This document shows, in pieces, positions 11,481 through 22,641 of a stretch of 64,000 nucleotides of DNA. Under the pieces are notes generated by a model that saw nothing but the letters and a program-made list of their open reading frames with translations, did no database searches and had not been told where the DNA came from. Location: contig NC_053045.1 of NCBI RefSeq assembly GCF_003473485.1, positions 53,858,494 to 53,922,493 on the forward strand. Reading direction: 5' to 3'. A program made the position numbers and the translations under genes. Positions within the stretch are counted from its first letter, which is position 1. Every line of letters begins with the position of its first letter. The stretch is from Medicago truncatula (Eukaryota; Streptophyta; Magnoliopsida; Fabales; Fabaceae).

Positions 11481-14019
11481 AAGGTGAGGCAAAAACTTAG
11501 TGGGGGCATGTGCTCTTCCTTCTCAACTGACCTGTCGTTTATGGGTCATTCAAATCTGAAAGCGATCCAAGCACACACATTAAAGAGAGAGAGAGTGGTT
11601 GTTACTTGTTCTTTCTATCATCACATGACGTGGTTCACTCACGTGCCACTCTCTCGTGTTATTTTTTTATCCTCGTTTTTTTTGTCGTTTTTTGTTTGTA
11701 GGCTCATAGGTACAACGTAGACCCACCTATGGTAGGACAAGTGTCTCCATCGACCATGGCACATATTAGAATATACTACAACACAATGTAGAGTAGCACT
11801 ACCCTACCCATGCTTCAACTTTAACCTATCTCAATTTCCTATTCAAACAACCCAAATAAAAAACTTCACTCAAATATACACATCTAGAAGAAAAAAAATT
11901 GTGCAATTCAAAAGCATATTTTATATTTCAAATTCGAAAGTATTGTTTGCTGTAAATATTGGGTTTGAGCTCTTACAGTTTTGTCTTTTAAAGTGTTTAG
12001 GTGGATAGAAGAGTATGAGAGTTAGGGAGGTAACATGGATGAATTCAATGTCAAGGTTGATGTTTTGATTTTCTGAGTTTTAGTTGCATTAAAAGTTCAT
12101 ATTTAATCTGTCTCTTGTTGAAAAATTCTAATTTTTTGTGCGAGATATTGCTTTTATGTCCTAAACATCTATGCAAAATATCGTGAAAAATCTCAACCTC
12201 TAGGTCATTTATCCTGATGCGCACTTGAAAAATAATTGCGATTTTGCGCGTTTCAGTCAAAAAATCAAAATAAACCGAGACCTCTGTAAAAATACAAATA
12301 GAGGATCTCCAATGTTTCGAAGCATTCAGAATAAACCTCAACTTATTTTAATTTTTCCACCAAAACGTGCAAAATTGCAATTGATGCTCGGCCAAGAACT
12401 ACACTTAAGTGCAGCTGAGCCAACTGTAGTTGTAGCTGGCTCAGCGGTAGATAACAGAGCCCGCTTATCGTTAACCGTAGCTGGAGGTAAAATAGTATTT
12501 TCCATGTGTTTTTAAGCAAAACTTGATGTGGGAAAAACAATTTTCCTGAATTAATGGTGTAGTTTTAGAATTCTTTAAGGCCCAAGTCAAACTACGTGTT
12601 TCAGTATGGGCCTGAAGCCGATGGCATCACCTGTAACGATAATAAAAAAGAAAATTTCTTCACTCCACAATTCTAAGTTACGCCCCCTATTGGTCTTGAA
12701 TCATGTATCAAAATTTCAAAATATTACTTTCTCCTTCTCCCAACCTTCCTCTTCTATTTCCTTTCATTTTCATTTGAAATTTAAATTCACGTACGATGCT
12801 CGGACATCGCAATAATAAACACCAGAAAACATGAAAAATATCACTTAGAATTTGAACATTGGTGAAAGAGACGAGTGGAAAAGATTGTTTTGAAAGATGA
12901 AATATGATTATAGAGGTACTTTGGAGTATTGTGTTAATTAAATGGTTTTAAAGGTGTAACTCTTTTTAAGAAGTCAAACTAGTATACCGAAATTGGCACC
13001 GGAAATAATCGAACCTAAAACAATGAGATGTGTAACTAGCATAATTTCTCTCTTCTTAGTTGGGTATTGACTTGAGCATTTTTTTTAAGGAAGTATTGAC
13101 TTGAGCATTTACGACTACCATATTCCTCTGGTGAGTACAATATTTCCTATCTTGAAATTATGGGGGAGATACAAATTGATACTAGGATTTGCAAACTGAT
13201 TGCAAATATTTTAAAAAGAATGCTTCAATATCCATCATGAAAATCTACTATTCATTTAAAGGATAAGATATCACGCCACAAATTTTAACAAAGACACTTA
13301 AACACATTCAAACTAAAACAGATGAAACGCATCAAAATATCATAATATTAATCACCATCACTTACATCACAGGACTTCTTTGTGAGGCTAGGCTACATAA
13401 GAGCTACATGTACTCTTACAGTTCCGACCAGCAGTTTGGCAATTGGAAAATGAGCCATAGCAGCACAACAAAGAGCTTAGTGCAAACGTGTGTGTGGAGC
13501 AATGAATGCAAAAAAGGAATAATGCATCGGAAAATAAATAAACCAAAGAGTAAAGGCAACTCATGGCAGAAGTTTTAGGCTGCACATGAGGTAACATTAT
13601 AACCACTGTTGGTGCATTTCTTTGGCAGGAAATTAGTTATTCAGGTTTAATAGGATTTCAAGTTATAAAGATTTCAAAATATGTGACTAAATCAAACTGA
13701 GTTTAATTAAAAATAAATAAATTATGTAATCGCAAAAAATACCCAGATTACGCCTAAAATGAGCAGTGGTATGAGCAGTGGTTAGATACTACAAACTTAT
13801 CTACTTTTAAATATTAAGACATTTTCAGTACATTTTTTCAATTCCTCTACCATTCCGGTCGAAAAGTAAACTGATTGAATTGCCACGCCTACCTCCATCA
13901 TTAAATTACAGTGCGGTTGCCTGAGGCCCTAAGCTAAGGGGCAACCTGAATTTATTTACATAGTTGCTTGAAAACAATAATCACTGAAATGGAAAAACAG
14001 AATGTGAAAAAAATGTAGA
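11034..14019. other. Intergenic DNA, no gene seen
   Basis: No protein family is recognisable. A long A run with AAAAG repeats lies at about 11442-11482. The part just below 14019 is the likely 3' UTR and downstream flank of the minus-strand RING+PHD gene. Open frames of 60-100 residues here have no domain, codon or splice support. Confidence 0.45.
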
Positions 14020-16991
14020 TCAAGAACAGCCCACTTTTTCCAACATTGACTTGACAACATCGTTCACGAAGACATGAAAGCATTGCCGGCAACAATTGGG
14101 CATTAAATTAGACTTCTGAAACTGAATATGGTCAGTATGGCTGCATACTGAGTTCGAGGAGTATATATTAGACTTTTGCTGCTCGGAATGGCAAGCAGCC
14201 AAGATGGTATGGGTGGCTTGCCTTGCAACTACCTTGAAGGTTTCGACACCTGCGTGACAAACAACTGCATGTAAAATACTTTCATTCAATTAAAAGGCTA
14301 TTATATGCATGCTAATGAATGGACATATGAGTATTCAGCGATAACATGGATAAGCTAAATGTTCGATGCACATACCAAATGAGTTTATCTAGTGACCACA
14401 AATAGATTGCAAAATTGTGTGTTAAACATTTATCTATAAATATTATAGCCAACAATGATCATGTAAATATGCAGGGGAAAATAAATTTCACAATGAATTA
14501 GTATTACCTAATTGTTTGTTGATAGCTAGGCAATTCAAATTTAGTTTAACAAGAGACTGGATCTCTGTTTTTGCATCTTCGGTATTTTTTGTGATTCCAT
14601 TCCCGAAGCTTTTAGCCAAGCTCTTTTCTTTATTGAAAATATCCACATCTTTATTAGAGGCGAACACGCTGCCAGATTTTCTACTTGAGGGTGCCAAACC
14701 TACTGAAGTTACCAAGTAAGCAGACTGCCTTTGTTCCTTCGCGGCATTTCTTTCATTGTGACAGGGAGCTCTGTGTGTACTAGTATGGACCTTACTGGGC
14801 AATGGAAGTTCCCTGTATCCTTCTAAACGAGTATTATGGTTTCTCAAATGTTGTATCTTCTCCTCACACAAGACCCTACTTTGCCTTTTCTCTCCCAACA
14901 TCGGAGACCGATGGTTTTCCAATTTTTTTTTGAGACAAGAGTGGTCACACTTCTCCTGCATTTTGGCGTACATAAAGTCTAATGTTCTGGGTTGTTTTTT
15001 CGATTCTGGGCAGCTACGAGGTGAAAATGATTTTTCTCTAGCACCACTGCATGAGGGACCATCATCTACTTCCTGTTGAATTCTGCTTGTTCTTTTAGGA
15101 GTCTGTTGCATCGTCTTTGCCTTACGCATCATTTTCCAAGCTTTGTCAACATCATCTTTCAAGCCACCATTACTCAACATGTTGCTGGATTGAGCACCTT
15201 GGACCATGGATTGTTGACGGCTTGCGGAAGCCATTGAATGTGAATCATCTAATTTGCCACATGATAAAGAACTAGAATTTTCTGTTTGACTACTTGTACC
15301 GCCAGATTGAAATGTTTTGCTATGGAACCTTAATTTACCACTTCTTAAAGAATTCCAATTTTCACGAAGCAGTTGAACATTACGCAGGGCACGCTGGACT
15401 TCCGACACAGGTTTCTTACCTTCGGATCTGCTCACCCTATCAAGTAAAGGAATATCAGAAGACAAAGAATTGTTTTGTCGTGCAGGAGATGCCATTGGTC
15501 TTCTAACCACTTGGCTGCCTGTTCCTCTCAAAATATTTAAGATGGTTACATCAGGCGCCGCTTTTAGCTCAACATTTTGTTGGTCCAGCATATAACTAGC
15601 ATTAGTCTCCAAGGAAACAGCACAATCATGACAAAACCAATCACCTTCAGGAACGGTGTAGCCCAATCCAACACAAAACGTATGTGAAACAGTATCACAA
15701 AGATCACATATTAGTATAAGGTTTTCATCTTTCGCACCATCGCAAATACAACACTTGCGTTCAGCATTAGAATCAACAGGACCACTAGTCATATTTCCAT
15801 GAGGATGGTAAACCTAGAAAATATAAAAATAAAAATAAAATCATTAGCCTGTTGGTTACTTATAACATTACTGCACTTACATAAATATTATTAGCTCAGC
15901 CGTTCTTTGAATTCATTGATCACCAGCAGTAAATAATATATATACAACAAAATTATGAAAGGATGTAATTTGAATGTTTACCAAGTCTAAAATCTAAACA
16001 GTCGTGGACCTTCTCTAGAGCAGGGATGTGCCATGTCTCCCCTCAAAATTTTATTCCTTTTAGTAGATATATATTGTATCAAGAGTGTTTTACTATATAT
16101 TTTTACAAGTTTCCCCAAATATTGTATCTAGTGGCGCAGTGGCAAGAGTCTGTTTAGCGAGTAGATGGTTCAGCGATCGATCCCGATAGTTGTCATTTTT
16201 TGTTTCCATTTAGTGCATTATTAATTTATTATTGAAATCTTGTGATTAGAAGGTTCTAACCGCACACTTGATGTTAAAAGAAGCAATTACCACTAGGCCA
16301 AGATCCGACTTCGCTCTTTGCATTAAATATTAGTGATACTTATTATAAATATATGGCATCCTCTAAAATTTCAGTCAAGATCAACATGTTTTACACTATC
16401 ATTAGTTATGTGGATTTACACTTACAACATCATTTAATGAGTTTAGGAATTCACTACCCGGGCTCAGGACCAACTAATCCGGGGACCAATGGCAGTCTAC
16501 TAACGGGCCCAATTGAAGGCAAACCTCTTTATGGACTTGTCTAACACATGAATTGTTGACACCTATGGGATTCGAACCCTGAGACATAAAAAAGAGCACA
16601 CTCCTACGTCTGAATGAAGTCTAGCTAACCTAGGGTTCATGCAATTTTGAATGTGTTATACAGTTACGGAGAAAAGAATGACCTGATCGCGAATAGGAAT
16701 CTTAACATCCCGAGAGGAAGAAAAGACATCATGCATAGGGAGTCTACGAACGTTTGAGAATCTCTGGCGACATAGTGGGCATCGAGATTCATGTTTGGCC
16801 CATTCCATGATGCAAACGAAGCAAAAATAATGGCTGCAGCAATCAATTTGTGCAGGGACTGAAATTCCGCGTTCGATGTAGCAAATTCCGCAGCAAACAT
16901 CTTGGTTATTGTTATTGTCATTGTCGTCTTCTTCTTCAATTTTCACTTCGGCTTTGAGGCGTTTGTTTGATGTAGGCAACGAGGTCGACAT
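14020..16991 (-). CDS. RING and PHD zinc-finger protein, 614 aa, three exons
   Basis: Exons: 16991-16683, 15813-14508, 14249-14020 (stop TGA). All introns are GT-AG and phases match, giving 614 residues. Residues 34-74 form a C3HC4 RING (C34, C37, C52, H54, C57, C60, C71, C74; motif CIMEWAKHESRCPLC). Residues 124-167 form a C4HC3 PHD finger (C124, C127, C139, C142, H147, C150, C164, C167). A long basic, serine-rich middle follows, including RALRNVQLLRENWNSLRSGK, and the tail is rich in Cys/His (THTILAACH, CCRQCF). Plant RING+PHD proteins of this layout are presumed nuclear E3 ligases or histone readers; target unknown. The acidic DDNDNNNN run lies before the RING. The first ATG is preceded by a plausible 5' UTR. 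Intron 1 (869 bp) holds SINE-like debris. Confidence 0.88.
16133..16320 (+). mobile_element. SINE-like fragment in intron 1 of the RING+PHD gene
   Basis: TGGCGCAGTGGCAAGAG resembles a Pol III A box. About 40 bases later GATCGATCCC resembles a degraded B box. The arrangement is tRNA-derived, but the sequence cannot fold as a normal tRNA. Ends and target duplication were not found. Confidence 0.35.
16430..16650 (-). mobile_element. Probable tRNA-derived SINE, reverse orientation
   Basis: On the minus strand GGGTTCGAATCCC (a perfect B box) lies downstream of GGTTAGCTAGAC, a weak A box. It sits inside intron 1 of the RING+PHD gene and ends just short of exon 1 (16683). No target duplication was identified. 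Confidence 0.4.
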
Positions 16992-17534
16992 GTTTGTGAA
17001 ATCTCTTAATTCTGCTCTGAAGACGAATTCGGAACCAGACGGTGGTCGGGAATTTGCGATAAAGACGAGGAACAGTGTTAGGAATATAAGACGAGCTTAA
17101 GTACACGATATGATATGGTATGATAAACTAGGCCCAGTTCTATGAAAATTGCTTTTTACCCCTATGAACATTCTTAAAAAACACATGAAAAATATGTTTT
17201 TGAGTAGTTAACCATCGTTCCAACTTTTTGGCTGTAAATAACTACCGTTTCATAAAAATAAAGGAATATTATTCTCCCTCTTACATTCTTAAGTAATTTT
17301 TTCGACGAACTTTGGTTGTACAAATAACACATCTTTTCTTATAGAGGAATGATGTGTGAACAATAAATTTGTACGATAGACAATTTATTTGTTGTTTTTA
17401 ATATTTTCTGATTGATTTTGATTTGTGTGCTCCTCACATTGTTTTATGGTGTTGTATTGTACAATCGACAATTTATTTGTTGTTTTTTAATATTTTTTAT
17501 TGATTTTGATTTGCTGCTCCTCACATTATTTTTA

Positions 17535-18252
17535 GAGTAAATTACACTTCCCTCCGCTCTAAGATGTTTGAATTACACTTCCCTCCCCTCTTATGTTAAA
17601 ATATACAATCCCCTCCCCTCTTATTCAAAACATATTAGAAAACTTTACACCCTCTCCCCCTAAGAGAAGCTGGAATTACATTCCCCTCCCCTCTTATGTT
17701 AAAATCTACACTTTACTCTCTCAATTTTTTTTTTATTTCTAATAATTTAGCAAAAATAATAATAATCTAACACACTTCGGGAAAAAATTGTATCACGGGT
17801 CTATTTTAATATAATAAAAATTTGAATACATATGTTTTGCTATTTTTTATTCACAATTTCATTAACATGTAGTTTTAAACCCTATTATAAAATATGAAAC
17901 AACCCAAAATAAAATTAAAATATGTAAAAAATTACTAAAGACAATAAAATAGGGTTATTTGAAAGTTAATTTTATACTCTAAATTATAAAATCAATAGCA
18001 AAATATTTAAATTTAATTATCATTGACATTTAAATTATAAAAAAATAAACTATTTTTCTTAAAAGGTGGTTCGAAATTAAAATATATCATAAAAATATTT
18101 ATTTATTAAGGGAGAGGATTGTAATTCAAGCATCTTATAATGGAGGTGAATATAAATTTTACTTTACACGAGAGGGGAGTGTATATTTTAACATAAGAGA
18201 GGAGAGGATTGTAATTCAAGCATCTTTAAGGTGAGGGGAATGTAATTTACTC
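17535..18252. mobile_element. Mutator-like MITE with perfect 9-bp target duplication
   Basis: The element begins GAGTAAATTACACTTCCC and ends as the inverse GGGGAATGTAATTTACTC. Longer inverted arms share CCCTCCCCTCTTATGTTAAA and its complement. It is flanked by TTATTTTTA at 17526-17534 and 18253-18261, an exact 9-bp duplication typical of Mutator-like elements. The 718-bp interior is AT-rich and non-coding. The intact duplication suggests insertion is not very old. Confidence 0.85.
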
Positions 18253-18290
18253 TTATTTTTATGGTGTTGTATTAGTTGTACATATTTCAG

Positions 18291-18431
18291 TTTTTTTTTT
18301 TTTTTGGTCAAGCAGCCTAGGGGCTAAAGAAATTCACCTTAAAGATGAATAAGTGGGGTGTCCGGGGTTCGAACCCCGATCCCTGCACATATTATGCATT
18401 ATCCCTTATCAAATGAGATAAGTTCATGGAG
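18291..18431 (-). mobile_element. tRNA-derived SINE, minus strand
   Basis: Reading leftward from 18430, the head resembles the SINE copies at 19.5 and 42.9 kb: an A-box-like stretch, GTGCAGG, then the perfect B box GGGGTTCGAACCCCGG, then CTAGGCTGCTTGACC and a poly(A) (T's at 18291-18305). Similar words ATATTTCAG and ATATTTTAG followed by T runs on both sides suggest a target duplication. Confidence 0.75.
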
Positions 18432-18787
18432 ATATTTTAGTTTTTTTTTTTTTTTTTTTTATCTTGTATCCATGTTAGTAAAACCCTTATTTTATTTTCT
18501 TAAAGGGAGCGTTCTTGTATTTTTATCTTTTTTTTTTTTTTTTCTATTTACTATCTGAACATTTTGTTGTTAACAATTATAATCTAATATTTTTATTGTC
18601 AATTACTCAAAATAAATTAGAAAAACAAAATAAACGAGAAAGTCGATCTATATATAAATACTCTATCTAGTCACATTCATAAGAAAAAACATCTTTTTAG
18701 ATTTATTGAATAACTAATGTATCTGATCGCATTTACAAATCACATACATTAGTTATCCAATGAATCTATAAAGTTATTTTTCTTATA

Positions 18788-19172
18788 TGGTTTAAATATG
18801 GTTTTAGTTCTTGCACTTTCATCAGATTTTGGCATTGGCTCCTACATTTTTTTTTTTTTTGGAATTGGTCCCTGCACTTTGTAAAAATATTGGTATTGGT
18901 CCCTCTGTTAACTTTCTGTTAAAAAAAAACACAAAACTATTGGTATTGGTCCCTGCACTTTGTAAAAATATTGATATTAGTGCCACGTGGCGTGAAATGA
19001 TTGGGCCACGTGGCACTCCGTTGGTTTTGTGTTTTTTTTTTAACAGAAAGTTAACAGAGGGACCAATACCAATATTTTTACAAAGTGTAGGGACCAATAC
19101 CAAACAAAAAAAATGCAGGGACCAATGCCAAAATCTGATGAAAGTGCTGGGACCAATGACACATTTAAACCA
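18788..19172. mobile_element. Mutator-like foldback element
   Basis: The ends are TGGTTTAAATATGGTTTT and, inverted, ATTTAAACCA. The arms carry GGTATTGGTCCCT and TAACTTTCTGTTA in inverted pairs around a centre with GCCACGTGGC. It is flanked directly by TCTTATA on both sides (18781-18787 and 19173-19179). At 385 bp it is non-coding; the mirror-image open frames in it are artefacts of the palindrome. Confidence 0.75.
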
Positions 19173-19529
19173 TCTTATAAATATGACCGAAAAAGTATAT
19201 ATTAAAGACCATTTTGATCGTTACACATCCAAAAAGTAATTTCAACATGGAATATTTAAACAACATATTTTATACAAATTTTTGATTTTGATGGAATTTA
19301 AACATAAATCACTCTGCGTTCGACTCATTTTTAAAAAATTAGTTCAATCAAAATGAATTATTTTCACCGCAAAGTCAAACACATTTATACCTTTGTTTCC
19401 GTTTAAGGTTGTTTACAATGAACCAATAAAACTATTAAATTTTGCTAGTTTTTCATAAACAATTTCATCTTAATTATTAATTACACTTACTCACTCCTCC
19501 TCGCTCTCTATTAAATAAGTTAAGTTAAT

Positions 19530-19669
19530 ATCCCCGTGAGCTTAGCTCAGTTGGTAGGGATATTGCATATTTTATGCAGGGGCTGGAGTTCGAACCCTGG
19601 ACACTCCACTTCTCCACAATTTAATTGTGTGAGTTCTAGCCACTAGGCTACTTGACAAAAATAAATAAA
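19530..19669 (+). mobile_element. tRNA-derived SINE with 16-bp target duplication
   Basis: A box TAGCTCAGTTGGTAGGG (19543 on) and B box AGTTCGAACCC are well placed for Pol III. The body then leaves tRNA structure with CACTTCTCCACAATTTAATT and CTAGGCTACTTGAC, followed by an A-rich tail. It is flanked by aataagttaagttaat (19514-19529) and aataagctaagttaat (19670-19685), 15 of 16 identical. Confidence 0.85.
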
Positions 19670-19748
19670 AATAAGCTAAGTTAATTTTGATAACACAACA
19701 TGTATACTACTTTGAAATTTAAAAGCAACAAAGTGGTTCTTGTAAGTA

Positions 19749-20635
19749 GAGCTGTCAAAACGAGTCGGGTCGTACGGGCTTGTTCGTTTAACCCGATTAA
19801 TTATAGGGCTTGGGCCTTAAATATTGAACCCGAATTTTAATAGGTTTTTTAGCCCGACCCTAAAAAATTCGGTACCCGTTAGGGCTAGCCTGAATGGGCC
19901 ACGGGGTAGCCCGTTAGCCCGCATGACAAAAAAAATTCTATAAATTCTATATATTTTTCAAATAATTCTTTACTTAATCGATTATCAAAGTAAAAAATAA
20001 AAGTTAAAATTCAATGAATTAACATATATAAATGTAATATAAAATTATATTCACTCGTTTCGTTATTTATAATTTTAATGATCGAATATATAAATATTAT
20101 AACCATAACGTATCTAATTTATTTAAAATTGTTTTCCTCGCCGTTTTTATGCATCATTGTGGATTGAAATGATGTTGGAAGAACTGAATGCATTTGAAGT
20201 TGATAGAACTGCTTGTCGATAACAAGTCGAAAATTGATTTGGCAAATCACCAATCATGAAGAGATAACCTGCAATACTCTTCTTAACATCATGATCACCT
20301 CCTCAATCAGAATCTGAATTAGGCATTCCTTTGATTAGGCATTAGCACACCAAAATCAATTATGCCTCTGATGTATCTTAGAATTGTATTAGCATCTTTT
20401 AGGTGACAAGTTTTAGAATGCTCCATGAATCTACTTAAAAAATTCAGCATTAGTTTACGACTAGTGTACGAAAATGTTTACAATTTATTTTTATGCTAGA
20501 CATTATTTATAAAAAAATTTGCAGGAGTATTTTATAGTACTTTTTTATATATAAAAAAAATAATTTTTAATAAAGGCTGACCCGTTAGCCCGTGTACGAC
20601 CGGGTTTGGGTAGTATATTTCAAGTCCGTTTTCCA
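19749..20635. mobile_element. Composite repeat with CCCGTTAGCCCG ends
   Basis: The left part starts GAGCTGTCAAAACGAGTCGG and carries GTCGTACGGGCTTG and CCCGTTAGCCCG. The right part carries CCCGTTAGCCCG and TGTACGACCGGG, so GTCGTAC and GGGCTAACGGG occur in both orientations. Between them lies a piece of copia polymerase. It is probably an old DNA element (the start word is typical of hAT-like ends) that contains or captured retrotransposon sequence. Boundaries are approximate and no target duplication was found. Confidence 0.35.
20150..20460 (-). pseudogene. Ty1/copia polyprotein fragment (RT-RNase H region)
   Basis: The minus strand encodes LSRFMEHSKTCHLKDANTIL followed by RYIRGIIDFGVL, which matches the conserved SR(Y/F)M...H...A..(I/V)LRYI(K/R)G..D(Y/F)G region of copia elements. 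A second piece with DSD, GGDHDVKKSIAGYLFMIGD and LSTSNA matches the RNase H DSD(W)..D..(T/S)..GY.F motif. The conserved W after DSD is a stop codon. It is a dead fragment without LTRs nearby. Confidence 0.7.
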
Positions 20636-21265
20636 ACCTTTTTTTTAATGGAAAAAAATTAGTATTAAACAACTTGAGTAATAAATTAACATAAATTTCA
20701 ATACACAATTACTATTAATGGAAATCTTAACATGTGCCCTAATGACATTAGTTAACATTTTCCAAAAAAAAAAAAAAAAAGTAGGAGCAACAATGGTATT
20801 TGGAATGAATGGGTAAACCAATGGGTCTTGCATTTCAATCCACGTATTTTCACTTATCCATGCTGTTTATATTTTATCGCAGAATCGGGAGTTGTAATAT
20901 TTAAACAAAGGGTCGACACTTGTTAAAAGATTTAAAAATGGTAATTGATACTACCACCGTTCCTAATTATAAGACCCTTTTGAAAAAATAACGGAAATTA
21001 AGATAGTGGATATTTGTATTAAATATATTTGTAATTACTATTGTTTTTACAATTTTATCCTTTAAGAAAGAGGGTTGGCTTATGTTTTCAACATTCTATT
21101 TATTGCTGATTGAAGAAAAAGATGTATAATAAATAGGGGCATGTATGTAAAGAAAAAGAAAATACTTTTTGATGTTTCAATATTTTATTTTTTTTACAAG
21201 CTCGATGTTTCAATATGTTGAATATACAAATCCCAAATAAAATTTTCTCTTATAACTTATAAAAT

Positions 21266-21703
21266 GTGACAAATAATGTGACTTTGCAGGTTGATAAAGT
21301 TGACAGGTGGCTTTGGATTTTGGAAACATCTCATGTTTTTTCCGTCCGTAGTGCATATAATTTGCTCACTGTTAAACCTCATGCTGTTTCTTCAGTGGTT
21401 CCGTCTTCTATTTGGTATAAAGATGTCCCTCTGAAGGTCAGTTTGTTTGCTTGACGCCTGTTTCGTGATAGACTGCCAACAAAGGATAATTTACTTAGAC
21501 GTGGGGTTATTCCTATTGATTCTCGGATGTGTGTGGCCGATTGTGGCTTTGAGGAGAACGCTTCTCACTTGTTTTTACATTGTCATTTTTTTGGTTCAGC
21601 TTTGGGGGTTTTTGGTGTTTTTATTTTCTCTTTTTAGTGTAATTCTTGAGATTTAATCCCTTATATATATAATATATATTTTGCCATTCAAAAAAAAAAA
21701 AAA
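21266..21703 (+). mobile_element. 5'-truncated L1-type LINE with poly(A)
   Basis: The plus strand encodes VDKVDRWLWILETSHVFSVR, SAYNLL and IWYKDVPLKVSLFA, then after a TGA in place of the conserved W, RLFRDRLPTKDNLLRRGVI and CGFEENASHLFLHC. This is the zf-RVT tail of a plant LINE reverse transcriptase. It ends in a poly(A) at 21690-21703. The stop codon and truncation make it inactive. I could not find a convincing target duplication. Confidence 0.8.
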
Positions 21704-22641
21704 TAAGTTGAATTAAAGTAAGATAATAATAATAATAATAAGGCCATTGACATCAAATAAAGTATTAGTAGGATCCCTAAAAAAAAAGCAGTAGTAGGAG
21801 TGGTTTTTAGATGTAATAAATAAGAGTGATAGATAACATAATAATAAAAGTTATTACAAGAAAAATATAACAAAATAATAATTAAAAAAACAAAAAAATG
21901 ATAATAAAAATTGTTACAAGAATAAAATAACCTAATAATAATAATGAGATTGTTACAAAGATAATATAAATCTAATAATAATAAAAGTTGTTATAAAGTT
22001 AATATTGAAATTTAAAATTAATTTAAGGATAATTATTGCAATGCAATAAAATTTTAAAGAAAACTGCTCCCCTATGCCCTTTTAAAAATTGAACCAAACA
22101 CTTCAAATTACAATTCTCCCTTTCCCTCCCCTCCGGAACTCTCAAACCAAACGGAAACAAATTTGCCTTTTTTAAGTTTTTTGTAGCTAAGATATGGAAC
22201 AAAATCTTTAGAAAAAAAAGGTCCACAACGTATGTAAATCGATAGAGAAATGATATTTGAACATCAATTTTATGACAATTTTTGTTACAACTTTTTCTTT
22301 CATACTCACATCATTTTTTACTTTATCTCTTTATTACTTTGATTTTCGTGCAATACCTATTTTTTCTTTGCAAATTTTGGTTATCCTCATAAGTTGGCAA
22401 TTAAAGATTGTTCAAATAACACTCCTCAAATTGATATCTAACGCACAACGTGTGTGTAAGAGAGCAAGAGACGCCGTTCTTCCTCGTATTTCGGAAGCGT
22501 CAAGCTACGGTCATTGAATTCTACAAAAACAATCAGGGGGCATATCCGTCATTCCACATCCCCACGCGTTATTGTCCAGAATCAGATCCTTCATCCCAAA
22601 CCACACTTTCAAACCACACTTAATTCATTCATTCATTCTCA

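Noticed and set aside
11400..11720. 106-residue plus-strand frame with a poly-Lys run
   Set aside because: The Lys run comes from a simple A-rich repeat; no domain, no splice structure and AT-rich flanks.
13388..13606. Cys-rich 72-residue minus-strand frame (possible secreted peptide)
   Set aside because: Cysteines are scattered with no signal-peptide cleavage pattern or family spacing, and it lies in the probable 3' flank of the RING+PHD gene.
18811..19239. 142-residue plus-strand frame and its mirror on the minus strand
   Set aside because: It is produced by the palindromic foldback element; the same peptide phrases appear on both strands, so it is not a gene.
19530..19669. tRNA gene (perfect A and B boxes)
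   Set aside because: The sequence after the B box does not form an acceptor stem, there is a poly(A)-like tail and a 16-bp target duplication. It is a SINE; the same holds for the copies at 18.3, 38.2, 42.9 and 44.5 kb.
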